From: Xanthobacteraceae bacterium | GTDB taxonomy: Bacteria; Pseudomonadota; Alphaproteobacteria; Rhizobiales; Xanthobacteraceae | Assembly: GCA_030037185.1 (NCBI GenBank) | Contig: JASHRR010000775.1 | Coordinates: 1 to 5,387, forward strand | Direction of reading: 5' to 3' | DNA: 5,387 bases | Program-made: the position numbers and the translations under genes | Notes under the pieces: generated by a model | Seen by the model: only the letters and a program-made list of their open reading frames with translations | Databases searched by the model: none | What the model was told of the DNA's origin: nothing | Shown: positions 1 through 5,387 of the stretch, in pieces | Position numbering within the stretch: the stretch's first letter is position 1 | Layout: the number at the start of each line of letters is the position of its first letter

Positions 1-571
1 CCGGACGATCATGGCCAAGCAGGCGCACCATCCATAGCTCATGAGTGAAGCGGACGGGAGATCCCTTTCAAGCCGGAAGCGGAAAGGCGGTCTTGCCCGA
101 GCCAAGAAAGCCGTGGACGAGATGATCCCTCGCCCAGGCGAAACCCCGCAAGCTAGCGCACGAGGCAGAAATCTTCGAGGCATTCCCGCGCGTGATCACG
201 GCCGCAGGCGTAAAGACTGGCGTTGTGCGGCGCATGAAAACCACCACTCTGTTATCCCCGACGACCCCGAGCGGCGGGTCGGCGCTCACGGCGCTAAGTC
301 CTGAGCGAGACGCAACGCAGCCGAAAGGCGGGCGTGAAATGGGTCTGGTGCCGGAGGCGGAGCGGCCCACTTGCTAAGCCGAGATCGCGACGCCGAGATC
401 GCCGCGCATCGAACGCGTCAGCATCGCGACCGCCCGGGGTCGGCATAGGCCCGAGCCGTGCGTCCATGCCGACCGAGGTAAAGCCAGCCAGCGGCGCGTT
501 CGATCATATATCGCCGGATAGCCCCGTGTCGTTGCCGATCACCACGCGACGGCACTGATCTGTTGCTGATT
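1..571. other. Gene-poor left flank, possibly decayed coding DNA
   Basis: No frame here looks like an intact gene. On the + strand a frame opened at 41 (SSRKRKGGLARAKKAVDEMI, then low-complexity basic sequence) runs to 304. A second frame, open from 126 to 377, carries the more protein-like stretch EAEIFEAFPRVITAAGVK, starting at base 162. Reading from the first frame into the second would need one frameshift near 130. Neither frame has a convincing ribosome-binding site, and I recognise no family. The opposite strand is also open for 100 codons (370 to 68), as is common by chance in GC-rich DNA. Bases 379-406 hold an imperfect 14-base tandem duplication built on CCGAGATCGC. I read the region as intergenic or remnant DNA, with low certainty. 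Confidence 0.4.
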
Positions 572-815
572 TTATCTTCCGCCAGTCTGACACAGGAGCT
601 GCCACCAGGCCTGCGCCGCGTCATCGAAAGCCCCACGAGCAAATCGGCGTTACCTCTATTACGATCCGAGCTATGCGGTCATCCTCCGCCGCCTCCACGG
701 AGGTGATCATCCGCCCTACAGGAGCGTTGGCATCGATCTTCAACTTCTCGTAATCAGTCGGTGGCCGACGGGTACCTGTGACGGAAGCCTTGTCCGAGCC
801 ATTGTGGCTGACCAT
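572..815 (-). pseudogene. Possible frameshifted small gene remnant
   Basis: A minus-strand frame begins at ATG 815 and runs 64 codons to a stop at 621. It includes the mixed-charge stretch DYEKLKIDANAPVGRMITSV followed by an acidic-to-hydrophobic segment ending in ARIVIEV. Shifting the frame near 630 joins it to FDDAAQAWWQLLCQTGGR and a TAA stop at 574-572, which together would give a protein of about 82 residues. No Shine-Dalgarno sequence is visible before the ATG, and I do not recognise a family. The frame lies opposite the presumed promoter and leader of the ABM gene, so it may be only a chance open frame. The frameshift reading is inferred from how protein-like the two halves look. Confidence 0.2.
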
Positions 816-818
816 ACT
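790..818 (+). promoter_or_regulatory. Candidate sigma70-type promoter for the ABM gene
   Basis: TTGTCC (790-795) and CATACT (813-818) are separated by exactly 17 bases. Each matches four of six bases of the standard -35 and -10 hexamers. The position is about 80 bases before the ABM start codon. Matches of this quality occur by chance, so this is a weak prediction. Confidence 0.22.
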
Positions 819-897
819 GCGCCGCGCGGACTTATGCGGTTGTTGCTCCGCGGGAACTGCACCGCTGTGCCGTGTCCTGAGACCGATAGGATTGTCA

Positions 898-1209
898 ATG
901 CCTACGCCCTACATCAATGCAGTCGAACTCGACATCGTGCCGGCCGAATATGAGAAATTCAAAGCTGCGATTATCGAGAACGCAGAAGCGAGCGTAAAGG
1001 AGCCGGGGTGCCGGCAGTTCGACGTGCTGTTTGAGGACAGCAACCCACACCATGTGTTCCTCTACGAGGTCTACGACGACGCAACCGCCTTGGACGCACA
1101 TCGCGCGACGGCCCATTTTAAAAAGTACTGGCAGACGACCGCGCCTATGATCGCCAGGCGCGTGGCGCGGCACATGTCGCCCGTAGCCTTCAACATCAAG
1201 GCGCGATAG
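898..1209 (+). CDS. ABM-domain (YgiN-like) putative quinol monooxygenase
   Basis: The 103-residue product is a single antibiotic-biosynthesis-monooxygenase (ABM) domain, the usual length for stand-alone members. Visible family hallmarks are the opening strand INAVELDIV (6-14), the helix ending in EPGC (36-39) followed by FDV (42-44), LYEVY (55-59), and the helix pattern HRATAHF (68-74). Characterised relatives form dimeric ferredoxin-like barrels without metal or flavin cofactor. They oxidise quinols or polyketides, or act as isomerases such as LsrG, so the substrate cannot be told from sequence. No signal peptide is present, so the protein is probably cytoplasmic. The frame is open upstream to GTG 778, but ATG 898 is chosen: it places the first strand near residue 6, as in the family, and ATAGGA (886-891) lies six bases before it. 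The gene stands alone and converges on the GH30 gene. Confidence 0.88.
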   Translation: MPTPYINAVELDIVPAEYEKFKAAIIENAEASVKEPGCRQFDVLFEDSNPHHVFLYEVYDDATALDAHRATAHFKKYWQTTAPMIARRVARHMSPVAFNIKAR

Positions 1210-1510
1210 CGATCAGCTGACCGCAGGGAGTCAGAGTTCGCTCATTTGTCGTTCACATTTGCGCCGGCCGCGCGCAATCGAGAGCACCGCCAAGGCACCC
1301 CTACGGGGCCGATCGCTCCGCTATCTCGTGAAGAGCAAGGCCGGCAGGTCATCTGCGAAGCATAGAGCCGGCGGCTGTGGCCATTCTGCCCGAGAGGAAC
1401 CGCGTGCGCGATGCACCTGATCGTCATAACTTCGCTCCCGTTCTAAGCCGCAGGGCCTGCCATTGACGAAGCCTGTGGTCTCCGCCCGCAATGAGTCCAT
1501 GCGCAGCGAC
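1210..1510. other. Intergenic region between convergent ABM and GH30 genes
   Basis: About 300 bases separate the stops of the ABM and GH30 genes. An imperfect 16-base palindrome centred on TCAGCTGA (1209-1224) begins at the ABM stop, but it has no loop or T-run and is not a normal intrinsic terminator. Apart from the weak minus-strand frame at 1427-1242, I see nothing convincing: no RNA gene and no clear terminator for either gene. Confidence 0.5.
1242..1427 (-). CDS. Small hypothetical ORF downstream of GH30 (61 aa)
   Basis: This short minus-strand frame starts at ATG 1427 and has a reasonable Shine-Dalgarno sequence, GGGAG at 1439-1435, seven bases upstream. It begins 83 bases after the GH30 stop in the same direction, so it could be the second gene of a transcript. 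The product is basic and has several cysteines, including a TCRPC motif (27-31). It has no membrane segment, and I recognise no family. Codon use and composition are unremarkable, and a frame of this size is easily produced by chance in GC-rich DNA. The ribosome-binding site is the only positive evidence. Confidence 0.2.
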   Translation of the reverse strand: MTIRCIAHAVPLGQNGHSRRLYASQMTCRPCSSRDSGAIGPVGVPWRCSRLRAAGANVNDK

Positions 1511-2887
1511 TCACAACCTCCAAACGTATGTGCCGACGGCTCCTCCTTCCAACATATGTGAAGCGGTGTGCCCGTTGCATCGGATGTTGACAAGTTGCAT
1601 ATCACTGCCGCTGTTGAGCACCAACAACACAGCCTGCCCGTCTGGCGTCCTGAAGGCGACATTGGGCAAAGAGTCGACAGGATTAGATTCAATTCTCAGC
1701 GATCCGGGCCGGACAAAACGGGATAAGTGAGCGATGACGTAGTAGGACACATTGCGCACAATGGTTGATGATCCGATGGTGAGGGCGCCAAGGCAGAGCT
1801 CGCACCCCTCTTCCGTATGTGGGCCATGATTGGGGTCGCTGGCTAGGTTCCATTCCAAGATTGCCTGAGCGCCGGCGCGGCTGGCGCCGACAAGAATATG
1901 CTCCGTGTGCCAACGCAAACCATCGGCAAATTCACTGCGTGCGTCTACCCAATATTCTGTAAAGTAAGTCTTCATTCTGGGATGCTTTTTCGCAACTTCC
2001 GCCATCGCTGTAATTTCGCCGGCGTATAGATGCCAAGCGATTCCTTTGATGAATTTACGAGCCTCGACATCGCTCAAGACCGTCAGCGGGAAGTCGATGC
2101 GATCACAATTGTGATCATAGCAAAACAGTTCCACATTCCCCAAACCGGCATCAAGCAGTGCAGGACCAAGATGGCTTCCAATAAAGGTGGCCTGCTCGAC
2201 CGCGCTCATCGCCATGCTTGGGTTATTCTTGGGGTTTAATGGTTCATTTTGCGGCGTGATCGCATTGATGGAGATCCCATGTGATTTCATTTTATTAATA
2301 AATTTAATAACATAATTTGCGTATACCTGATAACATTCAAGCTTTAATTTGCCTCCTATATAGCTTTCATTGGTTTTCATCCAAGGCGGAGCGGACCATG
2401 GTGTCGCGATGATACGAACGTTCGGATTGATTGCTAGAATGGCCTTCAGCAAAGGAACGACGTGTATATCGCCCGCCGCCAGATTAAACCGTTCCAGATC
2501 CGGGTCGGTTTCTCCGGGGAGCAAATCATTATAAGTGTAGCTTACTCTGCTCAAATCCGAGGCTCCGATGCTGAGGCGGAGATGAGTCAAGCCGATGCCG
2601 CTACCATCAGTAGAGAAGAGCTCCTGCAGAAGGTCATCGCGTGTCGTTTGGGGGAGCTTGCTGATGAGATCGGCACTGCCGCCGGTCAATGCAAATCCGA
2701 AACCATCCATGGTCTGATAACCCTTGGACGGATTCACTGTGATTGTCGCGCTGTGACGACTAGCAACATCAACAGGCAGGTACCCTTCTTGCTTGTTGAA
2801 TAAGGCGGTTTTGTCTGGCCGTGTTAGCCACACTTCGACATTCAATTTACGCAACTTGGCTTGGCTGCTCAGCCTGCTCTTCTTCAT
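1511..2887 (-). CDS. Glycoside hydrolase family 30 (glucosylceramidase / beta-1,6-glucanase type)
   Basis: This is a complete 458-residue GH30 enzyme, a retaining beta-glycosidase. The barrel begins with YQTMDGFGFALTGGSA (57-72), then HLRLSIGASDLS (103-113), TPWSAPPWMK (162-171), and TPQNEP (211-216), where Glu215 is the expected acid/base. DHNCD (258-262), a conserved His at 286 and FTEYW (309-313) follow, with Glu311 the expected nucleophile. CELC (362-365) and YYVIAHLSRFVRPG (382-395) lead into the C-terminal beta-sandwich that ends in TYVWRL. The motifs resemble subfamilies 1 and 3, so glucosylceramide or beta-1,6-glucan are plausible substrates; sequence alone does not decide. The frame is open to TTG 2935, but ATG 2887 is preferred because GGAGG lies five bases before it. 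Neither start gives a signal peptide, which is odd for a family usually exported. The gene is AT-richer than its neighbours, especially 2281-2340 (12 G/C of 60), which suggests acquisition by transfer. Confidence 0.93.
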   Translation of the reverse strand: MKKSRLSSQAKLRKLNVEVWLTRPDKTALFNKQEGYLPVDVASRHSATITVNPSKGYQTMDGFGFALTGGSADLISKLPQTTRDDLLQELFSTDGSGIGLTHLRLSIGASDLSRVSYTYNDLLPGETDPDLERFNLAAGDIHVVPLLKAILAINPNVRIIATPWSAPPWMKTNESYIGGKLKLECYQVYANYVIKFINKMKSHGISINAITPQNEPLNPKNNPSMAMSAVEQATFIGSHLGPALLDAGLGNVELFCYDHNCDRIDFPLTVLSDVEARKFIKGIAWHLYAGEITAMAEVAKKHPRMKTYFTEYWVDARSEFADGLRWHTEHILVGASRAGAQAILEWNLASDPNHGPHTEEGCELCLGALTIGSSTIVRNVSYYVIAHLSRFVRPGSLRIESNPVDSLPNVAFRTPDGQAVLLVLNSGSDMQLVNIRCNGHTASHMLEGGAVGTYVWRL

Positions 2888-2892
2888 TACTT

Positions 2893-2897
2893 CCTCC
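2893..2897 (-). promoter_or_regulatory. Shine-Dalgarno site that sets the GH30 start
   Basis: On the minus strand GGAGG is followed by the five-base spacer AAGTA and then ATG at 2887. This is near-ideal and argues against the longer frame from TTG 2935, which has no comparable site. Confidence 0.8.
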
Positions 2898-2935
2898 GGC
2901 CAGTCGTCTTTCTCTTGTTTTTTAAGAGGCGACAA

Positions 2936-3462
2936 CGCTACTAACGAGTCTGGATGTCACTACTACGTTTTTGAACACGGCATGGACAGATCCCGTAACG
3001 GACTGCCTGCGGGCATTGAGCAAGGATGGCCGTTGGGGTTAGGCCGGGAGCAGAGCTTTGTGGCAGTCGAGATGCTGGCCGGGCGTGTGCTCACCCGGCG
3101 CGCGGGATCGCCGCCTGTGATAATCGGGGCTGGCGCCAACACCCCCAGAAACGGCCCCTCTGCTACAGGATCAGGAGGCAGGTCGGCGATTATCCCATCC
3201 AGGGTTGTGCGGCCGTGATCCAGACCGGCGCTCCCTGACGGGTTGAACATCGCATTCGTGGCGCTGCCTGCGGCCGAACATTCTTAATGTGTCGCATGCA
3301 TCTGCGACCCCGGCGCTGAGATCGGCAACGAACGCCTTGTTGGCAATGCCTCCTCAGTCCCCATGTGTGCGGGTACGGCACGGCCACAAACGAGACCGTC
3401 CGCAACGGGCAGGCTTCAGCCCGGGCGAGGCGTCATCCATGGACGGATGCTCTCGGATTTGA
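2936..3462. other. Intergenic region upstream of GH30, no clear gene
   Basis: This stretch lies between the divergent GH30 and exported-protein genes. Long overlapping frames exist on both strands: + strand through 3218, and - strand 3250 to 2963 with the stretch TLDGIIADLPPDPVAEGPFL. They shadow one another, lack good ribosome-binding sites and match no family I know. The GH30 promoter should lie between about 2900 and 3000. TTCAAA, 17 bases, CAGACT on the minus strand (about 2973-2945) is only a weak match. A 6-bp inverted repeat, GTCGCA/TGCGAC, sits at 3291-3308 and is not beyond chance. Confidence 0.4.
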
Positions 3463-3690
3463 TTAGGCAGCGCCGATGGTCGAGAGCGTTTGCGTCACTC
3501 TGCAACGCACTTGTGGGCCAGCCAACCGATAAGCCTGGAAAATCGGCAAGCTACCGAGCTCGAATGGCGGTACCATCCGTTTGGGCACGACTTGCGCGGA
3601 GGAAAAAATACCGGAGGCGCTGGTCGTGCGGACCAGAAATTGCCTATTATCGCTGTCCGTCCGGAGTTCATCACGCAAATGCCAGAGTAA
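3463..3690 (+). CDS. Possible small ORF or gene remnant before exported protein
   Basis: The frame is open from 3463 to the stop ending at 3690. The first likely start is TTG 3490, giving 66 residues. The C-terminal half looks protein-like (ELEWRYHPFGHDL, then KLPIIAVRPEFITQMPE). It contains no recognised domain, no signal peptide and no membrane segment. No strong Shine-Dalgarno sequence precedes TTG 3490. The same frame is open further upstream, from about 3247 to a TGA at 3460, so this could be the 3' end of a decayed gene interrupted by that stop. It ends 51 bases before the exported-protein gene and in the same direction. A 6-bp hairpin, CTGGTC/GACCAG (3620-3636), lies within it. It may simply be a chance frame. 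Confidence 0.2.
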   Translation, partial: LGSADGRERLRHSATHLWASQPISLENRQATELEWRYHPFGHDLRGGKNTGGAGRADQKLPIIAVRPEFITQMPE

Positions 3691-3729
3691 CAAGTGCGAG
3701 GCCGAATCGGATAGGTAATCCTCATCAAC

Positions 3730-3735
3730 GGGAGG
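3730..3735 (+). promoter_or_regulatory. Shine-Dalgarno site of the exported-protein gene
   Basis: GGGAGG precedes ATG 3742 by six bases, a strong and well-spaced site. A second in-frame ATG at 3748 would lie 12 bases away, which is less favourable, so 3742 is taken as the start. Confidence 0.8.
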
Positions 3736-3741
3736 CGACCA

Positions 3742-4716
3742 ATGTCTATGCAGCGGAATTTCCTTCTCTTTGCAGCACTGGTGAGTGTGGCTGCGAGGCC
3801 CGCGATGGCGCAAACGCCTTCGGCGGCCACGCCGTTCGGCAGCGAACCGCAGAGCGCCGCACCGATCCCCGACTTTTCCCGCGTATGGAATCATCCTGCC
3901 TTTCCGTGGTTCGAGCCGCCGGCATCAGGTCCTGGCCCGATCACGAATTTGTCGCGCTGGCCGGAGCAGGTGCCCCAAACTGACGGCGGTTCGGCGGCTT
4001 TGCCGGTCAGCGAGGCGGGTATCAGCAACTACGACCAATTGGTAGGGGATTACAAAAGTCCGATCTTGCAGCCCTGGGCGGCAGAGGTGGTCAAGAAGTT
4101 CGGCGACATGTCGCTCGCTGGCATTACCTACCCGAACCCTTCGAACCAGTGCTGGCCGTTTCCTCCGCCGTTCATTTACAAGCAGTTTCTGATGCAGATG
4201 ATACAGCAGCCGGATCGGATTATAATGTTGTACAATGGCGATCAAATTCGCCGAGTACGCCTGAACCAGTCCCATCCCTCACCGCTGACCCCATCCTGGT
4301 ACGGAGATTCGATCGGCCATTATGAGGGCGACACCCTGGTCATCGACACCGTCGGCGTCAAGACCGATCGCCCGTATGCGATGATCGACTTGTTTGGTAC
4401 GCCCTACACCGACAAGCTGCACATCGTCGAACGCTATCGGATGCGCGACTACGACGACGTAAAAGATGCGCTCGAAAGGAACAGGAAAGAGAATTGGCTG
4501 TTCAACGGCGATGTCTTCAAGGATTACCGGGGCAAGTTCCTGCAGTTGCACGTGACGATCGAGGATGAAGGCGTATTTACAACGCCCTGGACCGCGACCC
4601 TCACGTATATGCCGGGGCCCGACCATATAGCGGAAGGGGTCTGTGCTGAAAATCCGCACGAATACTACAACAACAAGGACTCGGACGTCCCGAGAGCCGA
4701 GAAACCGGACTTCTGA
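3742..4716 (+). CDS. Exported protein of unknown function (DTVG-motif family)
   Basis: This 324-residue protein has a classical signal peptide: basic residue at 5, hydrophobic core at 7-18, and an AMA cleavage site after Ala23. The mature protein is therefore predicted to be periplasmic or secreted. The mature N-terminus carries PDFSRVWNHP (43-52) and a Pro/Gly stretch, FEPPASGPGP (57-66). The best-conserved core is PSWYGDSIGHYEGDTLVIDT (184-203) followed by VGV, then KLHIVERYR (225-233) and VTIEDEGVFTTPWT (271-284). From memory, this combination recurs in many uncharacterised exported proteins of Alphaproteobacteria and Acidobacteria; the biochemical role is unknown to me. Two cysteines in the mature part, Cys137 and Cys301, could form a disulfide. 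Base composition is typical of the window (38 G/C of 60 at 4321-4380). The gene appears monocistronic and a hairpin follows its stop. Confidence 0.9.
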   Translation: MSMQRNFLLFAALVSVAARPAMAQTPSAATPFGSEPQSAAPIPDFSRVWNHPAFPWFEPPASGPGPITNLSRWPEQVPQTDGGSAALPVSEAGISNYDQLVGDYKSPILQPWAAEVVKKFGDMSLAGITYPNPSNQCWPFPPPFIYKQFLMQMIQQPDRIIMLYNGDQIRRVRLNQSHPSPLTPSWYGDSIGHYEGDTLVIDTVGVKTDRPYAMIDLFGTPYTDKLHIVERYRMRDYDDVKDALERNRKENWLFNGDVFKDYRGKFLQLHVTIEDEGVFTTPWTATLTYMPGPDHIAEGVCAENPHEYYNNKDSDVPRAEKPDF

Positions 4717-4747
4717 CGGGTAGCGAACGGCTCCGCGTACTGAGCTA

Positions 4748-4777
4748 CGGCGTTGAACATCGCCAATATCAACGCCG
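4748..4777. terminator. Terminator-like hairpin between convergent frames
   Basis: CGGCGTTGA (4748-4756) and TCAACGCCG (4769-4777) form a perfect 9-bp stem around a 12-base loop. It lies 31 bases after the stop of the exported-protein gene. On the other strand it lies seven bases after the stop of the small minus-strand frame at 4967-4785, so it could serve both directions. No T-run follows on either strand, so it is not a textbook intrinsic terminator. It may instead be a 3'-end-stabilising structure or a chance repeat. Confidence 0.35.
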
Positions 4778-4784
4778 CGGGCGT

Positions 4785-4967
4785 CTACGCGCAACTCGTG
4801 GCTGCCCACGTCGGCGAGCGCGGTGCAGCGCAATCAGCGATAGTGACGCAGCCCTTGCGCCGCGGATCGCTAGCGCTGTCTGGCACGGCATGAGCGGCAA
4901 CCTCGCAGGGAGACTCCATATACCCAGGCCGTGACACGTCATCGGCGGGCAAGCCATCCGCTGTCAC
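4785..4967 (-). CDS. Small hypothetical ORF coupled to the right-edge ORF (60 aa)
   Basis: This minus-strand frame starts at GTG 4967. A Shine-Dalgarno sequence, GGAGAGGG (4982-4975), lies seven bases upstream. Its start overlaps the stop of the preceding frame in a GTGA tetranucleotide, a hallmark of translationally coupled genes. The 60-residue product has four cysteines (21, 40, 46, 59) and no clear signal peptide or membrane segment. I recognise no family. It ends seven bases before the 4748-4777 hairpin. The start signals and coupling are suggestive, but the protein itself is unremarkable, and the frame could be accidental. Confidence 0.25.
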   Translation of the reverse strand: MTADGLPADDVSRPGYMESPCEVAAHAVPDSASDPRRKGCVTIADCAAPRSPTWAATSCA

Positions 4968-5387
4968 GAGCCGGCCCTCTCCGGGGCGATCGCCACCTTG
5001 ACGTCTGACATCGGCGCGCCGGCGAACGGCCGCCATGCCGCAATGCGAACCACGCCGATCGCTGGCGCCAGCGCAGTGGCGTCGGTGGTATTTCCGGCAT
5101 GAGCCAATGTTGCGGCGTGGTGTGCGAGCCGTAACGGTCCACTCGCCGTTGCCTTGGCGATGCCGTCATTGCCGCAATGCGTGCTACGGTATAAGCGCTC
5201 GCGAGGCACTGGAGCTGCCTTTGCCGCCGACACGCGCACACCTATTTCGCCGGCATGATCCAAATGGATCATGACAACCGTACACATCTTACGAATCATT
5301 CCAACCAGCACATGAGGTATACCACCGCGCAGGGCAAGGCGCACCGTCCGTGGATTGCCGGCCAACCGCAGCCATTCGGCGGCAAGC
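4964..5387 (-). CDS. Hypothetical ORF entering from the right edge (partial)
   Basis: A minus-strand frame is open from the right boundary to a TGA at 4966-4964, at least 140 codons. Its true start may lie outside the window; TTG 5365 and an ATG within MIRKMCTVVMIHLDHAGE are internal options. The sequence is Ala/Val-rich in places (DATALAPAIGVVRIAAW) and has no signal peptide or domain that I can name. The stop overlaps the GTG of the next frame as GTGA, which supports a gene pair. Against it: long open frames arise readily in GC-rich DNA, other frames overlap it, and the product has no recognisable motif. A near-perfect 20-base palindrome lies inside it at 5254-5273. Confidence 0.27.
   Translation of the reverse strand, partial: LAAEWLRLAGNPRTVRLALRGGIPHVLVGMIRKMCTVVMIHLDHAGEIGVRVSAAKAAPVPRERLYRSTHCGNDGIAKATASGPLRLAHHAATLAHAGNTTDATALAPAIGVVRIAAWRPFAGAPMSDVKVAIAPERAGS
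5254..5273. repeat. 20-bp near-perfect palindrome (operator-like)
   Basis: CATGATCCA and TGGATCATG are exact reverse complements separated by only two bases (AA). The size and compact two-fold symmetry resemble the binding site of a dimeric helix-turn-helix regulator. A hairpin with a two-base loop is less likely. It falls inside the right-edge minus-strand frame. If that frame is not a gene, the site could belong to a promoter beyond the edge. Confidence 0.4.

Noticed and set aside
379..406. Imperfect 14-base tandem duplication
   Set aside because: Two copies only, with no coding or structural context that gives it meaning.
778..897. N-terminal extension of the ABM gene from GTG 778
   Set aside because: The 40 extra residues are Cys/Arg-rich and unlike the family, whose members begin just before the first beta strand. 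ATG 898 has an acceptable ribosome-binding site.
1229..1250. GTCAG-like element considered as a tts box (type III secretion regulator site)
   Set aside because: Only fragments of the consensus match and no secretion gene is nearby.
2888..2935. 16-residue longer GH30 start at TTG 2935
   Set aside because: It is a rare start codon without a Shine-Dalgarno sequence, while ATG 2887 has an ideal GGAGG, and the extension adds no signal peptide.
3363..3983. 206-codon + strand frame overlapping the start of the exported-protein gene
   Set aside because: It runs through the strong ribosome-binding site and signal peptide of gene 3 in another frame, and its product is Arg-rich and featureless, so it is a shadow.
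3242..4763. Direct repeat GTTGAACATCGC at 3242-3253 and 4752-4763 flanking the exported-protein gene
   Set aside because: About one shared 12-mer is expected by chance in a window of this length, and no mobile-element gene lies between the copies.
5036..5181. Direct repeat TGCCGCAATGCG at 5036-5047 and 5170-5181
   Set aside because: Two 12-base copies only, within chance expectation; there is no array or periodic spacing.
4964..5365. Resemblance of NTTDATALAPAIGVV to the GDGxNDAPALxxADVG motif of P-type ATPases
   Set aside because: The invariant Asp-Gly residues are missing, and no DKTGT or membrane helices are present nearby. The likeness is superficial.

Overview
This is a GC-rich, gene-poor stretch of a proteobacterial chromosome or large replicon. 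An alphaproteobacterium, possibly of the Rhizobiales/Bradyrhizobium type, is my best guess. I infer this from the overall base composition, from a secreted protein whose family I associate with such genomes, and from long intergenic stretches with decayed-looking reading frames. No rRNA, tRNA, CRISPR array or intact insertion sequence was seen.

Three genes are well supported. From left to right: (1) a small cofactor-free ABM-domain monooxygenase-like protein on the + strand (898-1209); (2) a glycoside hydrolase family 30 enzyme on the - strand (2887-1511), complete with both catalytic glutamates, started by a strong GGAGG site, without a signal peptide, and locally far more AT-rich than its surroundings; (3) an exported protein of unknown function on the + strand (3742-4716), with a clear signal peptide and strong ribosome-binding site. 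Genes 1 and 2 converge across about 300 bases. Genes 2 and 3 diverge across about 850 bases.

The rest is weakly coding or non-coding. At the right edge, two minus-strand frames are joined by a GTGA start/stop overlap with a Shine-Dalgarno sequence, and a 9-bp hairpin lies between them and gene 3. This is the best hint of further genes. A 61-codon frame follows the GH30 gene and a 66-codon frame precedes gene 3. The left 800 bases contain short, possibly frameshifted fragments.

The three clear genes do not form an operon and I see no evidence that they act in one pathway. The GH30 gene looks like a horizontally acquired insert between ordinary host genes. I did not find a convincing new multi-gene system. 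The most checkable leads are the GH30 enzyme, the conserved exported protein, the right-edge gene pair and two perfect or near-perfect palindromes.
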